The notes under the pieces are model-generated. The model searched no databases. It had not been told where the DNA came from and saw only the letters and a list, made by a program, of their open reading frames with translations. A stretch of DNA of 11,729 bases, taken from contig JAUMYR010000039.1 of NCBI GenBank assembly GCA_030528545.1, positions 10,235 to 21,963 of the forward strand, given 5' to 3'. The position numbers and the translations under genes are program-made. This document shows positions 1 through 9,975 of this stretch, one piece after another. This stretch comes from Propionibacteriaceae bacterium (GTDB lineage Bacteria; Actinomycetota; Actinomycetes; Propionibacteriales; Propionibacteriaceae). Each line of letters begins with the position of its first letter. Positions within the stretch are counted from its first letter, which is position 1.

Positions 1-33
1 CACCGCCGTTTCGGGGAGCAGGCCGGTTGCGGC

Positions 34-39
34 TAGGAT
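34..39 (+). promoter_or_regulatory. Candidate -10 box of the efp promoter
   Basis: TAGGAT fits the actinobacterial TAnnnT -10 consensus. It would start transcription near position 46 and leave a leader of about 34 bases before the preferred efp start at 80. No TTGACA-like -35 element is visible 16-19 bases upstream. The first 33 bases show no recognisable gene end. This may be the main promoter for efp-nusB and, by read-through, for the pyrimidine genes behind them. The call rests on motif and position only. Confidence 0.45.
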
Positions 40-64
40 GAGTCCTCGGTCATTCCCAGCCCAC

Positions 65-72
65 GAGAAAGG
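65..72 (+). promoter_or_regulatory. Ribosome binding site that decides the efp start
   Basis: The purine run GAGAAAGG ends 7 bases before the TTG at 80-82. That is ideal Shine-Dalgarno spacing for this TTG. The upstream in-frame ATG at 38 has no such site and overlaps the candidate -10 box. Confidence 0.6.
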
Positions 73-79
73 CAGTCTC

Positions 80-643
80 TTGGCGTCCACGAACGATTTG
101 AAGAACGGCATGGTGCTCGACCTCGACGGCCAGCTCTGGCAGGTCCTGTGGTTCCAGCATCACAAGCCGGGCAAGGGCAACACCGTGGTCAGGAGCAAGC
201 TCAAGCACATCCTGACCGGAAAGATCGTTGACCGCACGTTCAACTCCGATACCAAGGTGGACACCGCGACGGTCGACCGGCGCGACATGCAGTACCTGTA
301 CCACGACGGCGACGGCTTCGTGTTCATGGATAACACCACCTATGACCAGCTCACCGTCAGCGATGAGGTGGTCGGCGAGGCCAAGGATTACATGCTGGAG
401 AACCAGACCGCGACGGTCGCGCTGCACGAAGGCACCCCGCTCTACATTGACCTTCCGGCCTCGGTCGAATTGGAGGTCACCTACACTGAGCCGGGCCTGC
501 AGGGTGACCGCTCCACCGGGGGAACCAAGCCCGCGACCCTTGAGACCGGCAAGCAGATCCAGGTTCCGCTGTTCATCACGACGGGAGAGCGGATCAAGGT
601 CGACACCCGCGACGGTTCCTATCTCGGACGCGTCTCCTCCTGA
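80..643 (+). CDS. efp: Translation elongation factor P
   Basis: EF-P is a cytoplasmic tRNA-shaped factor that binds between the P and E sites and rescues ribosomes stalled on consecutive prolines. From the TTG at 80 the product is 187 residues, the usual family length, and begins [11 protein letters not shown] as EF-P proteins do. The in-frame ATG at 38 would add 14 residues unrelated to the family. The N-terminal KOW-like domain carries the decoding loop KPGKGN at residues 29-34 with Lys32 at its tip. The two OB-fold domains follow, with the family hallmarks [25 protein letters not shown] and a C-terminal DGSYLGRV. No lysine-modification gene (epmA/epmB, ymfI or earP types) is in the window. 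The stop overlaps the nusB start (ATGA at 643), which suggests coupled translation. Identity is secure; the start is very likely. Confidence 0.96.
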   Translation: MASTNDLKNGMVLDLDGQLWQVLWFQHHKPGKGNTVVRSKLKHILTGKIVDRTFNSDTKVDTATVDRRDMQYLYHDGDGFVFMDNTTYDQLTVSDEVVGEAKDYMLENQTATVALHEGTPLYIDLPASVELEVTYTEPGLQGDRSTGGTKPATLETGKQIQVPLFITTGERIKVDTRDGSYLGRVSS

Positions 644-1065
644 TGACGGCGCCTCGTCACGGCACCCGCACCAAAGCTCGCAAACGCGCCCTGGACATCC
701 TCTTCGAGGCCGAGTTGCGCGGCCGCGATGCCTTAGACACCCTGGCCGACCACATCGTCGCCGGGCATCCTCCCGTGAGGGAGTTCACCAGCGACCTCGT
801 CAAGGGCGTCCATGAACACCGCGAGGCGATCGATGCTCGCATCGCGGCCAGCCTGAGTGCGGCGTGGACGCTGGACCGGATGCCGCGGGTAGACCGCAAT
901 CTCGCGCGCATCGCGGTCTATGAGATTGACTACACCGACGTCGCACCCGAGGTCGCCATCGGTGAGGCCGTGGCCTTATCGGCGGAATTGTCCACAGACG
1001 AGTCCCCCGGCTTCCTCAACGGGATGCTGGCCGTAGTATTGACCGGAACAGCCAAAGGCAGGTAA
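643..1065 (+). CDS. nusB: Transcription antitermination factor NusB
   Basis: NusB is a small all-helical RNA-binding protein that pairs with NusE (ribosomal protein S10) on boxA RNA and promotes antitermination of rRNA operons. The product is 140 residues, normal for the family. The N-terminal arginine-rich stretch ([19 protein letters not shown]) is the typical RNA-binding start. The C-terminal half has the hallmark run [13 protein letters not shown] (about residues 85-97) followed by the [10 protein letters not shown] helix and a [10 protein letters not shown] end (about 126-135). The ATG overlaps the efp stop and has no clear Shine-Dalgarno of its own, so translation is probably coupled to efp. 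The efp-nusB pair is a standard actinobacterial arrangement. Only 4 bases separate its stop from the carA start, where other actinobacteria insert bldD-, pyrR-, pyrB- and pyrC-type genes. Confidence 0.95.
   Translation: MTAPRHGTRTKARKRALDILFEAELRGRDALDTLADHIVAGHPPVREFTSDLVKGVHEHREAIDARIAASLSAAWTLDRMPRVDRNLARIAVYEIDYTDVAPEVAIGEAVALSAELSTDESPGFLNGMLAVVLTGTAKGR
1034..1039 (+). promoter_or_regulatory. Weak candidate -10 box for carA inside nusB
   Basis: TAGTAT matches TAnnnT. It would start a transcript near 1046, about 24 bases before the carA GTG. No matching -35 is seen. Because the gap before carA is only 4 bases, any dedicated pyrimidine promoter has to lie inside nusB, which is why the motif is recorded. 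It could easily be chance. Confidence 0.25.
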
Positions 1066-1069
1066 ACCC

Positions 1070-2206
1070 GTGAGCGTACTCAACCGTCCGGCAGCGATAC
1101 TCGTGACAGAGGACGGTCGAGTATTTCGTGGGCGTAGTTTCGGTGCCGTGGGGGAGACCTTCGGTGAACTGGTCTTCTCGACCGGAATGAGCGGCTACCA
1201 AGAAACCCTGACCGATCCCAGCTACCACCGTCAGGTCGTCGTCGCCACGGCCCCGCACATCGGCAATACCGGGTGGAACGACGAGGACGACGAGTCCGGC
1301 CAGATCTGGGTAGCGGGATATGTCGTGCGCGATCCTTCGCCCCGGCCCTCGAACTGGCGTTCCCGCCGCAGCCTCGACGAGGAACTGCGGGCCCAGGGCA
1401 TCGTCGGTATCTGCGATGTCGATACCCGCGCCCTGACTCGTCACATACGTGAGCTGGGAGCCTTACGCGTTGGCATCAGCTCCGAGGACACCGACCCGGA
1501 GGGGCTGCTGGAGCGGGTTCGCGCGGTGGCGCACATGTCAGGAGCGGACCTCGTGGGGGAGGTCACCGCCGCCGAGCCCTATCTGGTACCCGCTCTTGGC
1601 CAGGCTAGGTTCACCGTCGCCGCACTGGATCTCGGTATCAAGGCCACCACCCCGGCCCAGCTCGCGACGCGCGGGGTCGATGTCCACGTCTTCCCGGCAC
1701 AGGCCACCTTCCAGCAGTTGCTGTCGGTGCGCCCCGATGGGGTCTTCTTCTCCAACGGCCCAGGCGACCCCGCCACCGCCGATGGCCCGGTCCGCCTGCT
1801 GCGCGAGGTCCTAGCGGCCGGCCTGCCCTATTTCGGCATCTGTTTCGGCAATCAGCTGTTCGGAAGAGCCCTCGGCTTCAGCACCTACAAGCTGAAGTAC
1901 GGGCACCGGGGGATCAATCAGCCTGTCCTTGACACCACCACCGGCCGGGTCGAGATCACGGCCCACAATCATGGTTTCGCGGTGGACGCGCCGCTCGACC
2001 GCACGGTCGAGACCCCCTATGGCAGCGCCGGGGTCAGCCACATCTGCCTCAATGACAACGTGGTGGAGGGCCTACACCTCATCCGCGATGGACGCCTGTG
2101 CGCCTTCAGCGTCCAGTATCATCCCGAGGCCGCGGCCGGCCCGCACGACGCGAACTATCTATTCGACCGCTTCATCGAGGTCATGACAGCCCACAGGGGA
2201 GCCTGA
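1070..2206 (+). CDS. carA: Carbamoyl-phosphate synthase small subunit (glutaminase)
   Basis: CarA hydrolyses glutamine and channels ammonia to CarB for carbamoyl phosphate, used for pyrimidines and arginine. The product is 378 residues, normal for the family. The N-terminal CPSase small-chain domain (about 1-185) has the motifs [19 protein letters not shown] and [12 protein letters not shown] class I glutamine amidotransferase domain follows, with FSNGPGDP, the nucleophile Cys258 in GICFGNQ, NHGFAVD, and the catalytic pair His351 and Glu353 in QYHPE, so the triad is complete. The GTG at 1070 is preceded by AAAGGCAGG at 1054-1062 with good spacing. The stop lies one base before carB, with a strong AGGGGAG site for carB inside the carA end. 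No pyrR-type attenuator leader can fit upstream. Confidence 0.97.
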   Translation: MSVLNRPAAILVTEDGRVFRGRSFGAVGETFGELVFSTGMSGYQETLTDPSYHRQVVVATAPHIGNTGWNDEDDESGQIWVAGYVVRDPSPRPSNWRSRRSLDEELRAQGIVGICDVDTRALTRHIRELGALRVGISSEDTDPEGLLERVRAVAHMSGADLVGEVTAAEPYLVPALGQARFTVAALDLGIKATTPAQLATRGVDVHVFPAQATFQQLLSVRPDGVFFSNGPGDPATADGPVRLLREVLAAGLPYFGICFGNQLFGRALGFSTYKLKYGHRGINQPVLDTTTGRVEITAHNHGFAVDAPLDRTVETPYGSAGVSHICLNDNVVEGLHLIRDGRLCAFSVQYHPEAAAGPHDANYLFDRFIEVMTAHRGA

Positions 2207-2207
2207 T

Positions 2208-5509
<3,302 letters not shown>

Positions 5510-5513
<4 letters not shown>

Positions 5514-6556
5514 AAATGTCACAGATCACAAACCTTGTCCTGAGGCAGGGTTACCGTCGCATCGGACGCCGGGTGCTGTTCAATTCCTATGGCGGGGACC
5601 CCGAACGCATCCACGAGGTGATGATCGCGGCTCTGGCGCGGATGCCGAAGGCCGGAGCACCCAAGCGCCATAACCCGGTCACGGTCGCGGGAATCTCGTT
5701 CCCCAACCGGGTCGGGCTCGCCTCCGGCCTAGACAAGGACGGCCTCGCCGCCCACACCTGGTCGCGTTTCGGGTTTGGTTTCGCTGAGCTCGGCACCGTG
5801 ACCGCGATCGGGCAACCGGGCAACCCAAAGCCCCGGCTGTTCCGGCTGCGGGCCAGCCAGGCGATCATCAACCGCATGGGGTTCAACAACCTCGGTGCCG
5901 AAGCGATGGCCCAGAGGCTGGAATCCAAGGGGCTGCGGCGCGGTTCTGGACCTATTCCGCTGGGCATCTCGATCGGCAAATCAAAGGTGGTCGACCTCGC
6001 CGACGCGACCGCCGATTACCTGACCAGCCTCCGCGCGGTTGGCCCCTATGCCGACTACATCGCGATCAATGTCTCCAGCCCCAACACCCCAGGCCTGCGC
6101 AGCCTACAAGACTCCCGGGAACTGTTCCGCCTGGTGAGCGCGCTGCGCAGTGAGGCCGCGGTGCTGTCATCCGATCCGGTGCCGATCTTCGTCAAGCTCG
6201 CGCCCGATCTCACCCCGAAGGAAGCCATCGACATTGCCCGGGTGGTCGAGGACGCTGACGCCGCCGGTCTCATCGCGACCAACACCACCTTGCGCCGCGA
6301 CGGCCTGAACCCCGCCGATGCGGCACTAGCCGCAGAGGCCGGGGGATTGTCCGGGCGCCCCCTGACCCGCCGGTCCCGGGAATGTGTGGCACGGCTTCGG
6401 GAGGCGACCGAGCTGCCGATCATCGGCGTCGGCGGCATCATGACTCCCGGGGACGCAGCGGCCATGCTTGAGGCAGGGGCCGACCTCGTCCAGGTCTATA
6501 CCGGGTTCATCTATGAGGGCGCCGCCCTCGTTCACGGCATCAACCATCTGATCTGA
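5510..6556 (+). CDS. pyrD: Dihydroorotate dehydrogenase, class 2 (quinone-dependent)
   Basis: PyrD oxidises dihydroorotate to orotate with FMN and passes electrons to the quinone pool. Class 2 is shown by the N-terminal amphipathic region ([21 protein letters not shown]), which docks the enzyme to the membrane, and by the catalytic serine in [11 protein letters not shown] (Ser190 from this start) in place of the class 1 cysteine. Other family motifs are [14 protein letters not shown], the FAELGTVT strand, [25 protein letters not shown] and the phosphate-binding GVGGI and QVYTGF. I chose the ATG at 5510 because it overlaps the carB TGA as ATGA, giving 348 residues. Possible starts also lie at 5474 (TTG), 5498 and 5516. 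The only purine run, AGGA at 5494-5497, sits 12 bases upstream, so coupling to carB probably matters. The class implies a respiratory chain. Confidence 0.95.
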
Positions 6557-6565
6557 GGCATCCCC

Positions 6566-7384
6566 ATGTATTTCTCTCGGCTCCACGAACTGACCACCGC
6601 CCGGGGAAGGCTCTGCGTTGGCCTAGATCCGCAACCAAGCGTCCTTGATGCCTGGGGATTGCCCCACGACGTCAACGGGGTGGAACACTGCGTGCGCCAG
6701 ACCGTCGCGGCGCTCGGTGAACTGGTCGCGGTATTCAAGCCGCAGTCGGGTTTCTTCGAACCGTTCGGTTCGAGGGGAATCGCGGTGCTGGAGCGGGTGC
6801 TGGCCGATATTTCCGCCGCTGGCGCCCTGAGTCTCCTCGACGTCAAGCGCGGCGATATCGGCTCCACCATGGGCGGATATGCCCAGGCCTATCTCGCCGA
6901 CGGCTCCCCGCTGGCCGCCGACGCCATCACGGTGAGTCCCTATCTAGGGTTCGAATCACTGCGACCGGCGATCAATGCCGCCTCCACCTCCGGCCGAGGA
7001 CTATATGTCCTGGCCCGCACCAGCAATCCCGAAGGTCAGAGCGTGCAGCTCGCCCGCGGCGAGGACGGCCGCACGGTCGCCCAGAGCGTGATCGACGCGG
7101 CGGCGGCCGAGAACACCGCCAGCGGGAGCAATTCGATCGGCTTAGTGGTTGGCGGGACCCACCACGACCTGGGGGTGGATCTGCGCTGGTTCAACGCTTC
7201 CATCCTGGTTCCCGGTATCGGGGCCCAGGGGGGACGCATCAAAGACCTGCGCACGATCTTCGGCCCGGCGCTACCGCATGTGCTTCCTAGCGTTAGCCGC
7301 GAGGTCCTCAACCAGGGACCCGATCCGGCTAGGCTGAAAGCTGCGGTCGAACGACTCATCGCCGAGTGGCGTGAGGTTTCCTGA
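6566..7384 (+). CDS. pyrF: Orotidine-5'-phosphate decarboxylase
   Basis: PyrF decarboxylates OMP to UMP, the last step of de novo UMP synthesis. The product has 272 residues and belongs to the longer subfamily found in actinobacteria and Myxococcus-like bacteria rather than the roughly 230-residue E. coli type. Visible motifs are LCVGLDPQPSVL near residue 14, FKPQSGFFEPFG, the catalytic DVKRGDI with Asp92, Lys94 and Asp97, DAITVSPYLGF, the VLARTSNPEG strand, and the phosphate-binding end LVPGIGAQGG. The ATG is preceded by TGAGG at 6554-6558 with 7 bases of spacing; that site overlaps the pyrD stop. It is the last gene of the pyrimidine block, followed by the largest intergenic gap in the window. 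Confidence 0.97.
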   Translation: MYFSRLHELTTARGRLCVGLDPQPSVLDAWGLPHDVNGVEHCVRQTVAALGELVAVFKPQSGFFEPFGSRGIAVLERVLADISAAGALSLLDVKRGDIGSTMGGYAQAYLADGSPLAADAITVSPYLGFESLRPAINAASTSGRGLYVLARTSNPEGQSVQLARGEDGRTVAQSVIDAAAAENTASGSNSIGLVVGGTHHDLGVDLRWFNASILVPGIGAQGGRIKDLRTIFGPALPHVLPSVSREVLNQGPDPARLKAAVERLIAEWREVS

Positions 7385-7387
7385 AAG

Positions 7388-7409
7388 CGGTTGGCCCGTT
7401 TCGCAACCG
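7388..7409 (+). other. Short inverted repeat after pyrF
   Basis: CGGTTG (7388-7393) and CAACCG (7404-7409) are perfect inverted arms around a 10-base spacer, starting 4 bases after the pyrF stop. The right arm overlaps the 8-base palindrome AACCGGTT (7405-7412). There is no T-run after it, so an intrinsic terminator is weakly supported. It could equally be an operator upstream of mihF or chance. Confidence 0.3.
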
Positions 7410-7427
7410 GTTAGACCGATCAACGGG

Positions 7428-7451
7428 TAGATTCAGGCTCAGCAGTAGGTA
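7428..7451 (+). promoter_or_regulatory. Candidate mihF promoter region
   Basis: Two -10-like hexamers lie in the gap before mihF: TAGATT at 7428-7433 (fits TAnnnT, leader near 39 bases) and TAGGTA at 7446-7451 (poorer fit, leader near 20 bases). Neither has a convincing -35 at 16-19 bases. The gap size and the AT-richer composition just ahead of a gene expected to be highly expressed make a promoter likely here. I cannot decide which hexamer is used. Confidence 0.4.
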
Positions 7452-7465
7452 TTTAGTCAGCCGAT

Positions 7466-7470
7466 AGGAG
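7466..7470 (+). promoter_or_regulatory. Ribosome binding site of mihF
   Basis: AGGAG ends 8 bases before the GTG at 7479. It is the cleanest Shine-Dalgarno in the window and fixes the short form of mIHF. Some mycobacterial annotations carry a longer N-terminus for this family. Confidence 0.7.
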
Positions 7471-7478
7471 AGAACAAC

Positions 7479-7790
7479 GTGGCTATTCCTAGCTTGAGCC
7501 CAGAGCAGCTGAAAGCCGCTCGGGCCGCCGCGACGGAAGCTCGACGTGCACGAGCTGCTCTCAAAGACCAGGTCAAGACAGGCGAGTTGACGCTCAGCGC
7601 TGCGCTCGACAAGGCTATGGCGGACGAGGTGCTCGCTCATGTCAAAGTGGTTGACCTGTTGCGTTCGCTGCCCCGTGTGGGAGTGAAACGTGCTGACGAG
7701 ATCATGGAACGCCTCGGCATAGCTCCGAATCGGCGGGTCCGTGGACTCGGACGTCACCAGGTCACCCAGCTGAAGGCGGAGTTCGAGTAA
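7479..7790 (+). CDS. mihF: Actinobacterial integration host factor (mIHF/sIHF)
   Basis: This small nucleoid-associated protein, unrelated to E. coli IHF, binds and bends DNA without strong sequence preference in actinobacteria. It was named as the host factor for mycobacteriophage L5 integration and affects chromosome compaction and secondary metabolism in Streptomyces. The product is 103 residues, matching the functional forms of about 105. A long basic helix with KAARAAATEARRARAALKDQ comes first. A helix-two-turn-helix region covers about 60-79 (LLRSLPRVGVKRADEIMERL), followed by the DNA-contacting arginines RRVRGLG at 85-91. Codons are somewhat less GC-extreme than in its neighbours, with many GCT and CGT-type choices, as expected for a highly expressed gene. 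The position between pyrF and gmk is the conserved actinobacterial one. Confidence 0.95.
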   Translation: MAIPSLSPEQLKAARAAATEARRARAALKDQVKTGELTLSAALDKAMADEVLAHVKVVDLLRSLPRVGVKRADEIMERLGIAPNRRVRGLGRHQVTQLKAEFE

Positions 7791-7801
7791 CCTTCCACTT
7801 C

Positions 7802-8353
7802 GTGAGGTCTTCTGTCTGGGTTATTTCTGGACCGGCCGGGGTCGGCAAGGGAACTCTTGTCGCCCGCCTAAAAGAGTTGCATCCCGATATCGTGGTGTCG
7901 GTGTCGGCGACGACTCGTTCACCTCGCCCGGGTGAGGTGAACGGCCAGTCGTACTACTTCGTCGACGATGCCGAGTTCGATCGGCTGATCGCCACGGGGG
8001 AGCTGCTGGAGTGGGCCGAGGTTCACGGCGCTGCGCGCTATGGCACCCCCCGCGGCCCGGTCCTGGCCGCCGTGGATTCGGGGCATACGGTCATCTTGGA
8101 GATTGACCTGCAAGGGGCCGAACAGGTGCGCCACACCATGCCCCAGGCACGCAGGATCTTCATCGCTCCACCGAGCTGGGAGGAACTGGTCCGGCGGCTG
8201 AAGACCCGCGGGACCGAGACCCCAGACCAGCAGCGGCGACGGCTGGAGACCGCGAAACACGAGCTGGCCAGCGCACCAGAGTTCGACTTCGTGGTGGTGA
8301 ACCGCGAAGTCGATACCGCCGTGCAAGATTTGGTAGCATTGATTGGCTTGTGA
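7802..8353 (+). CDS. gmk: Guanylate kinase
   Basis: Gmk phosphorylates GMP to GDP with ATP, feeding GTP and dGTP synthesis and limiting GMP build-up. The 183 residues make a compact version of a family usually 185-210 long. The P-loop is GPAGVGKGT (residues 10-18). The GMP-binding region has SATTRSPRPGEVNGQSYYF and the segment LLEWAEVHGARYGTP-like (here HGAARYGTP), then the strand VILEIDLQGAEQV. The lid shows RLKTRGTETPDQQRRRL, and FDFVVVN precedes the C-terminal helix. The GTG at 7802 is the only usable start in this frame ahead of the P-loop. It lacks a Shine-Dalgarno, so re-initiation after mihF, which ends 11 bases upstream, is likely. Confidence 0.96.
   Translation: MRSSVWVISGPAGVGKGTLVARLKELHPDIVVSVSATTRSPRPGEVNGQSYYFVDDAEFDRLIATGELLEWAEVHGAARYGTPRGPVLAAVDSGHTVILEIDLQGAEQVRHTMPQARRIFIAPPSWEELVRRLKTRGTETPDQQRRRLETAKHELASAPEFDFVVVNREVDTAVQDLVALIGL
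8334..8339 (+). promoter_or_regulatory. Candidate internal -10 box for rpoZ
   Basis: TAGCAT within the last codons of gmk fits TAnnnT. It would give a leader of about 40 bases before the rpoZ TTG. The -35 zone is not recognisable. A 5-bp inverted repeat (GCTTG at 8346-8350, CAAGC at 8355-8359) flanks the gmk stop just downstream. The support is limited to motif and location. Confidence 0.28.
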
Positions 8354-8386
8354 CCAAGCATCCCCGACTTTGAGAAGGCTTTTCCG

Positions 8387-8728
8387 TTGAGTAACCACAC
8401 CGAAGAAGGCATCACCAACCCGCCGATCGACGATCTGCTGGAATCGATCGATTCCAAGTACCGGCTGGTGCTGTTCGCTGCCCAGCGCGCCCGCCAGATC
8501 AACGCCTACTACAGCCAGCTGGGCGAGGGACTGCTGGAGAACGTCGGTCCGCTGGTGCAGGCCGGGGTACAGGAGAAGCCCCTGTCGATCGCGCTTCGAG
8601 AGATCAAGCAGGGTTATCTCGAGTACACCGAGTTCGATCCCGAGGCCGAGGCGGCGGCCCGCGCTGCCGCGGCATCCGACCCGAGTTTCGCTTTCATCGA
8701 TCCGTTCTCGGACGCGGACCCGGCCTGA
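8387..8728 (+). CDS. rpoZ: DNA-directed RNA polymerase subunit omega
   Basis: Omega wraps the beta' C-terminus and helps assemble and stabilise RNA polymerase. The family core is clear: [12 protein letters not shown] (residues 8-19), [20 protein letters not shown], the [14 protein letters not shown] segment and [11 protein letters not shown]. The start is a TTG at 8387 preceded by GAGAAGG (8372-8378) at 8 bases; there is no better ATG or GTG. The product is 113 residues. The N-terminus ahead of GITNPP is short compared with the M. tuberculosis protein. About 30 residues follow the conserved core at the C-terminus, an Ala- and acid-rich tail ([10 protein letters not shown], then FSDADPA). It is preceded by gmk, as in most actinobacteria, but followed 3 bases later by metK without the usual coaBC. 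Confidence 0.95.
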   Translation: MSNHTEEGITNPPIDDLLESIDSKYRLVLFAAQRARQINAYYSQLGEGLLENVGPLVQAGVQEKPLSIALREIKQGYLEYTEFDPEAEAAARAAAASDPSFAFIDPFSDADPA

Positions 8729-8731
8729 TCC

Positions 8732-9925
8732 ATGGGCCGTCTATTCACTTCGGAGTCGGTGACCGAGGGCCATCCCGACAAGATTGCCGACGCGATCTCC
8801 GACGCGGTGCTGGACGAGTTGCTGCGCCAGGACCCAGCCTCGCGGGTCGCGGTGGAGACCCTGGTCACGACCGGGCTGGTCGTCGTGGCCGGTGAGGTGT
8901 CGACCAAAGCCTATGCCGACATCGCCGGGATCGCCCGCGAGAAGATCCTCAGCATCGGCTATGACTCCTCCAGGAAGGGCTTTGACGGGGCCTCCTGCGG
9001 GGTATCCGTCGCGCTGGGTTCGCAGTCTCCCGACATCGCCCAGGGCGTGGACGACGCCTATGAACATCGCACCGAGGGGGCCGAGGACGCCTATGACCGG
9101 CAGGGTGCCGGGGACCAGGGCCTCATGTTCGGCTATGCCTGTACCGAAACCCCCGAACTCATGCCGCTTCCGATCGCCCTGGCCCACCGGCTGAGCGAAC
9201 GCCTGACCGCGGTGCGGAAGAACGCGATCCTGGACTATCTGCGTCCCGACGGCAAGACCCAGGTCACCATCGAATACGACCGCGACCACCGTCCGGTCCG
9301 GCTAGACACCGTGGTGCTGTCGACCCAGCATGCCGCCGGTGTCGACCTAGACACCCACCTCACACCGGACATGAGGCGTCATGTCATCGCTCCGGTGCTG
9401 GACGACTTCGGGCTGTCTCTCGAGGGGGTACGCACCTTCGTCAACCCGACCGGCAAATTTGTCATCGGCGGCCCGATGGGCGACGCCGGGGTCACCGGGC
9501 GCAAGATCATCGTCGACACCTACGGCGGGATGGCCCGCCACGGTGGGGGCGCCTTCAGCGGCAAGGACCCCTCCAAGGTCGACCGGTCGGCGGCTTATGC
9601 CATGCGCTGGGTAGCCAAGAACGTGGTCGCGGCCGGGCTCGCGGATCGCTGCGAAGTCCAGGTCGCCTACGCCATCGGCAAGGCTCATCCGGTGGGCTTC
9701 TACATCGACTGCTTCGGCACCGCGAAGGTCCCAGAAGAGCAGATCCGTGAGGCGGTGCTGGACACCTTCGATCTGCGCCCGGCTGCGATCGTCGCCGATC
9801 TGGACCTGCTCCGGCCGATCTATTCGAACTATTCGGCCTATGGCCACTTCGGCCGCACCTCACCGCGTCCGACCTGGGAGGAGACCTCCAAGGCCGACCA
9901 GCTGGCGCGCGCGGTACGCGGCTGA
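8732..9925 (+). CDS. metK: S-adenosylmethionine synthetase
   Basis: MetK makes S-adenosylmethionine from methionine and ATP, with release of phosphate and diphosphate. It is a cytoplasmic tetramer needing magnesium and potassium. The product is 397 residues, the usual length. The N-terminus reads [16 protein letters not shown] with His14, Asp16 and Lys17 of the active site. The signature GAGDQG lies at 125-130. The second signature [19 protein letters not shown] starts at 271 with Lys278 and Asp279. The C-terminus has YSAYGHFGR. The ATG at 8732 lies 3 bases after the rpoZ stop and has no Shine-Dalgarno, so it is probably coupled to rpoZ. A GC hairpin follows its stop. Confidence 0.98.
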   Translation: MGRLFTSESVTEGHPDKIADAISDAVLDELLRQDPASRVAVETLVTTGLVVVAGEVSTKAYADIAGIAREKILSIGYDSSRKGFDGASCGVSVALGSQSPDIAQGVDDAYEHRTEGAEDAYDRQGAGDQGLMFGYACTETPELMPLPIALAHRLSERLTAVRKNAILDYLRPDGKTQVTIEYDRDHRPVRLDTVVLSTQHAAGVDLDTHLTPDMRRHVIAPVLDDFGLSLEGVRTFVNPTGKFVIGGPMGDAGVTGRKIIVDTYGGMARHGGGAFSGKDPSKVDRSAAYAMRWVAKNVVAAGLADRCEVQVAYAIGKAHPVGFYIDCFGTAKVPEEQIREAVLDTFDLRPAAIVADLDLLRPIYSNYSAYGHFGRTSPRPTWEETSKADQLARAVRG

Positions 9926-9930
9926 ACCGC

Positions 9931-9948
9931 CTCGCCCCGGGGGGCGGG
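9931..9948 (+). terminator. GC-rich hairpin after metK, possible terminator
   Basis: Bases 9931-9937 (CTCGCCC) can pair with 9942-9948 (GGGCGGG) through one G-U pair around the loop CGGG, starting 6 bases after the metK stop. There is no T-run, which is common for weak or hairpin-only terminators in high-GC bacteria. The position between metK and a probable new promoter supports a terminator role. Confidence 0.45.
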
Positions 9949-9950
9949 AT

Positions 9951-9970
9951 CGATGCGGCCGTTAGCATCG
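9951..9970 (+). repeat. Inverted repeat overlapping the priA -10 box
   Basis: CGATGC (9951-9956) and GCATCG (9965-9970) are perfect 6-base inverted arms around an 8-base spacer. The right arm contains most of the -10 hexamer TAGCAT. It could be an operator for a dimeric regulator, or chance. Confidence 0.35.
9963..9968 (+). promoter_or_regulatory. -10 box for leaderless priA transcription
   Basis: TAGCAT fits TAnnnT. It ends 7 bases before the ATG at 9976, which is where transcription would begin. No Shine-Dalgarno precedes the ATG or the in-frame GTG at 9970. Leaderless messages of exactly this layout are common in actinobacteria. No -35 consensus is seen in the GC-rich hairpin region upstream. 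Confidence 0.5.
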
Positions 9971-9975
9971 TGACC

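Noticed and set aside
1..33. Possible 3' end of an upstream gene closing at TAG 34-36
   Set aside because: Eleven codons before the TAG show no recognisable protein end, and another frame closes at 39-41 as well. The same bases serve better as a -10 box.
733..978. TTA leucine codons in nusB (733, 976), and others in carA, pyrF and priA, as possible bldA-type control
   Set aside because: Rare TTA codons have regulatory meaning mainly in Streptomyces. Here they occur in several core genes, so a tRNA-based switch is unlikely.
1832..1861. CarA active-site motif GICFGNQ with Asn where E. coli has His (GICLGHQ)
   Set aside because: As I recall, mycobacterial and Streptomyces CarA share the Asn form, and the nucleophile Cys258 and the His351/Glu353 pair are present. 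It is a lineage variant, not a broken site.
8346..8359. Small hairpin GCTTG-TGAC-CAAGC at the gmk stop as a terminator
   Set aside because: The stem is only 5 bp with no T-run, and rpoZ follows within 33 bases. It is too weak to call.
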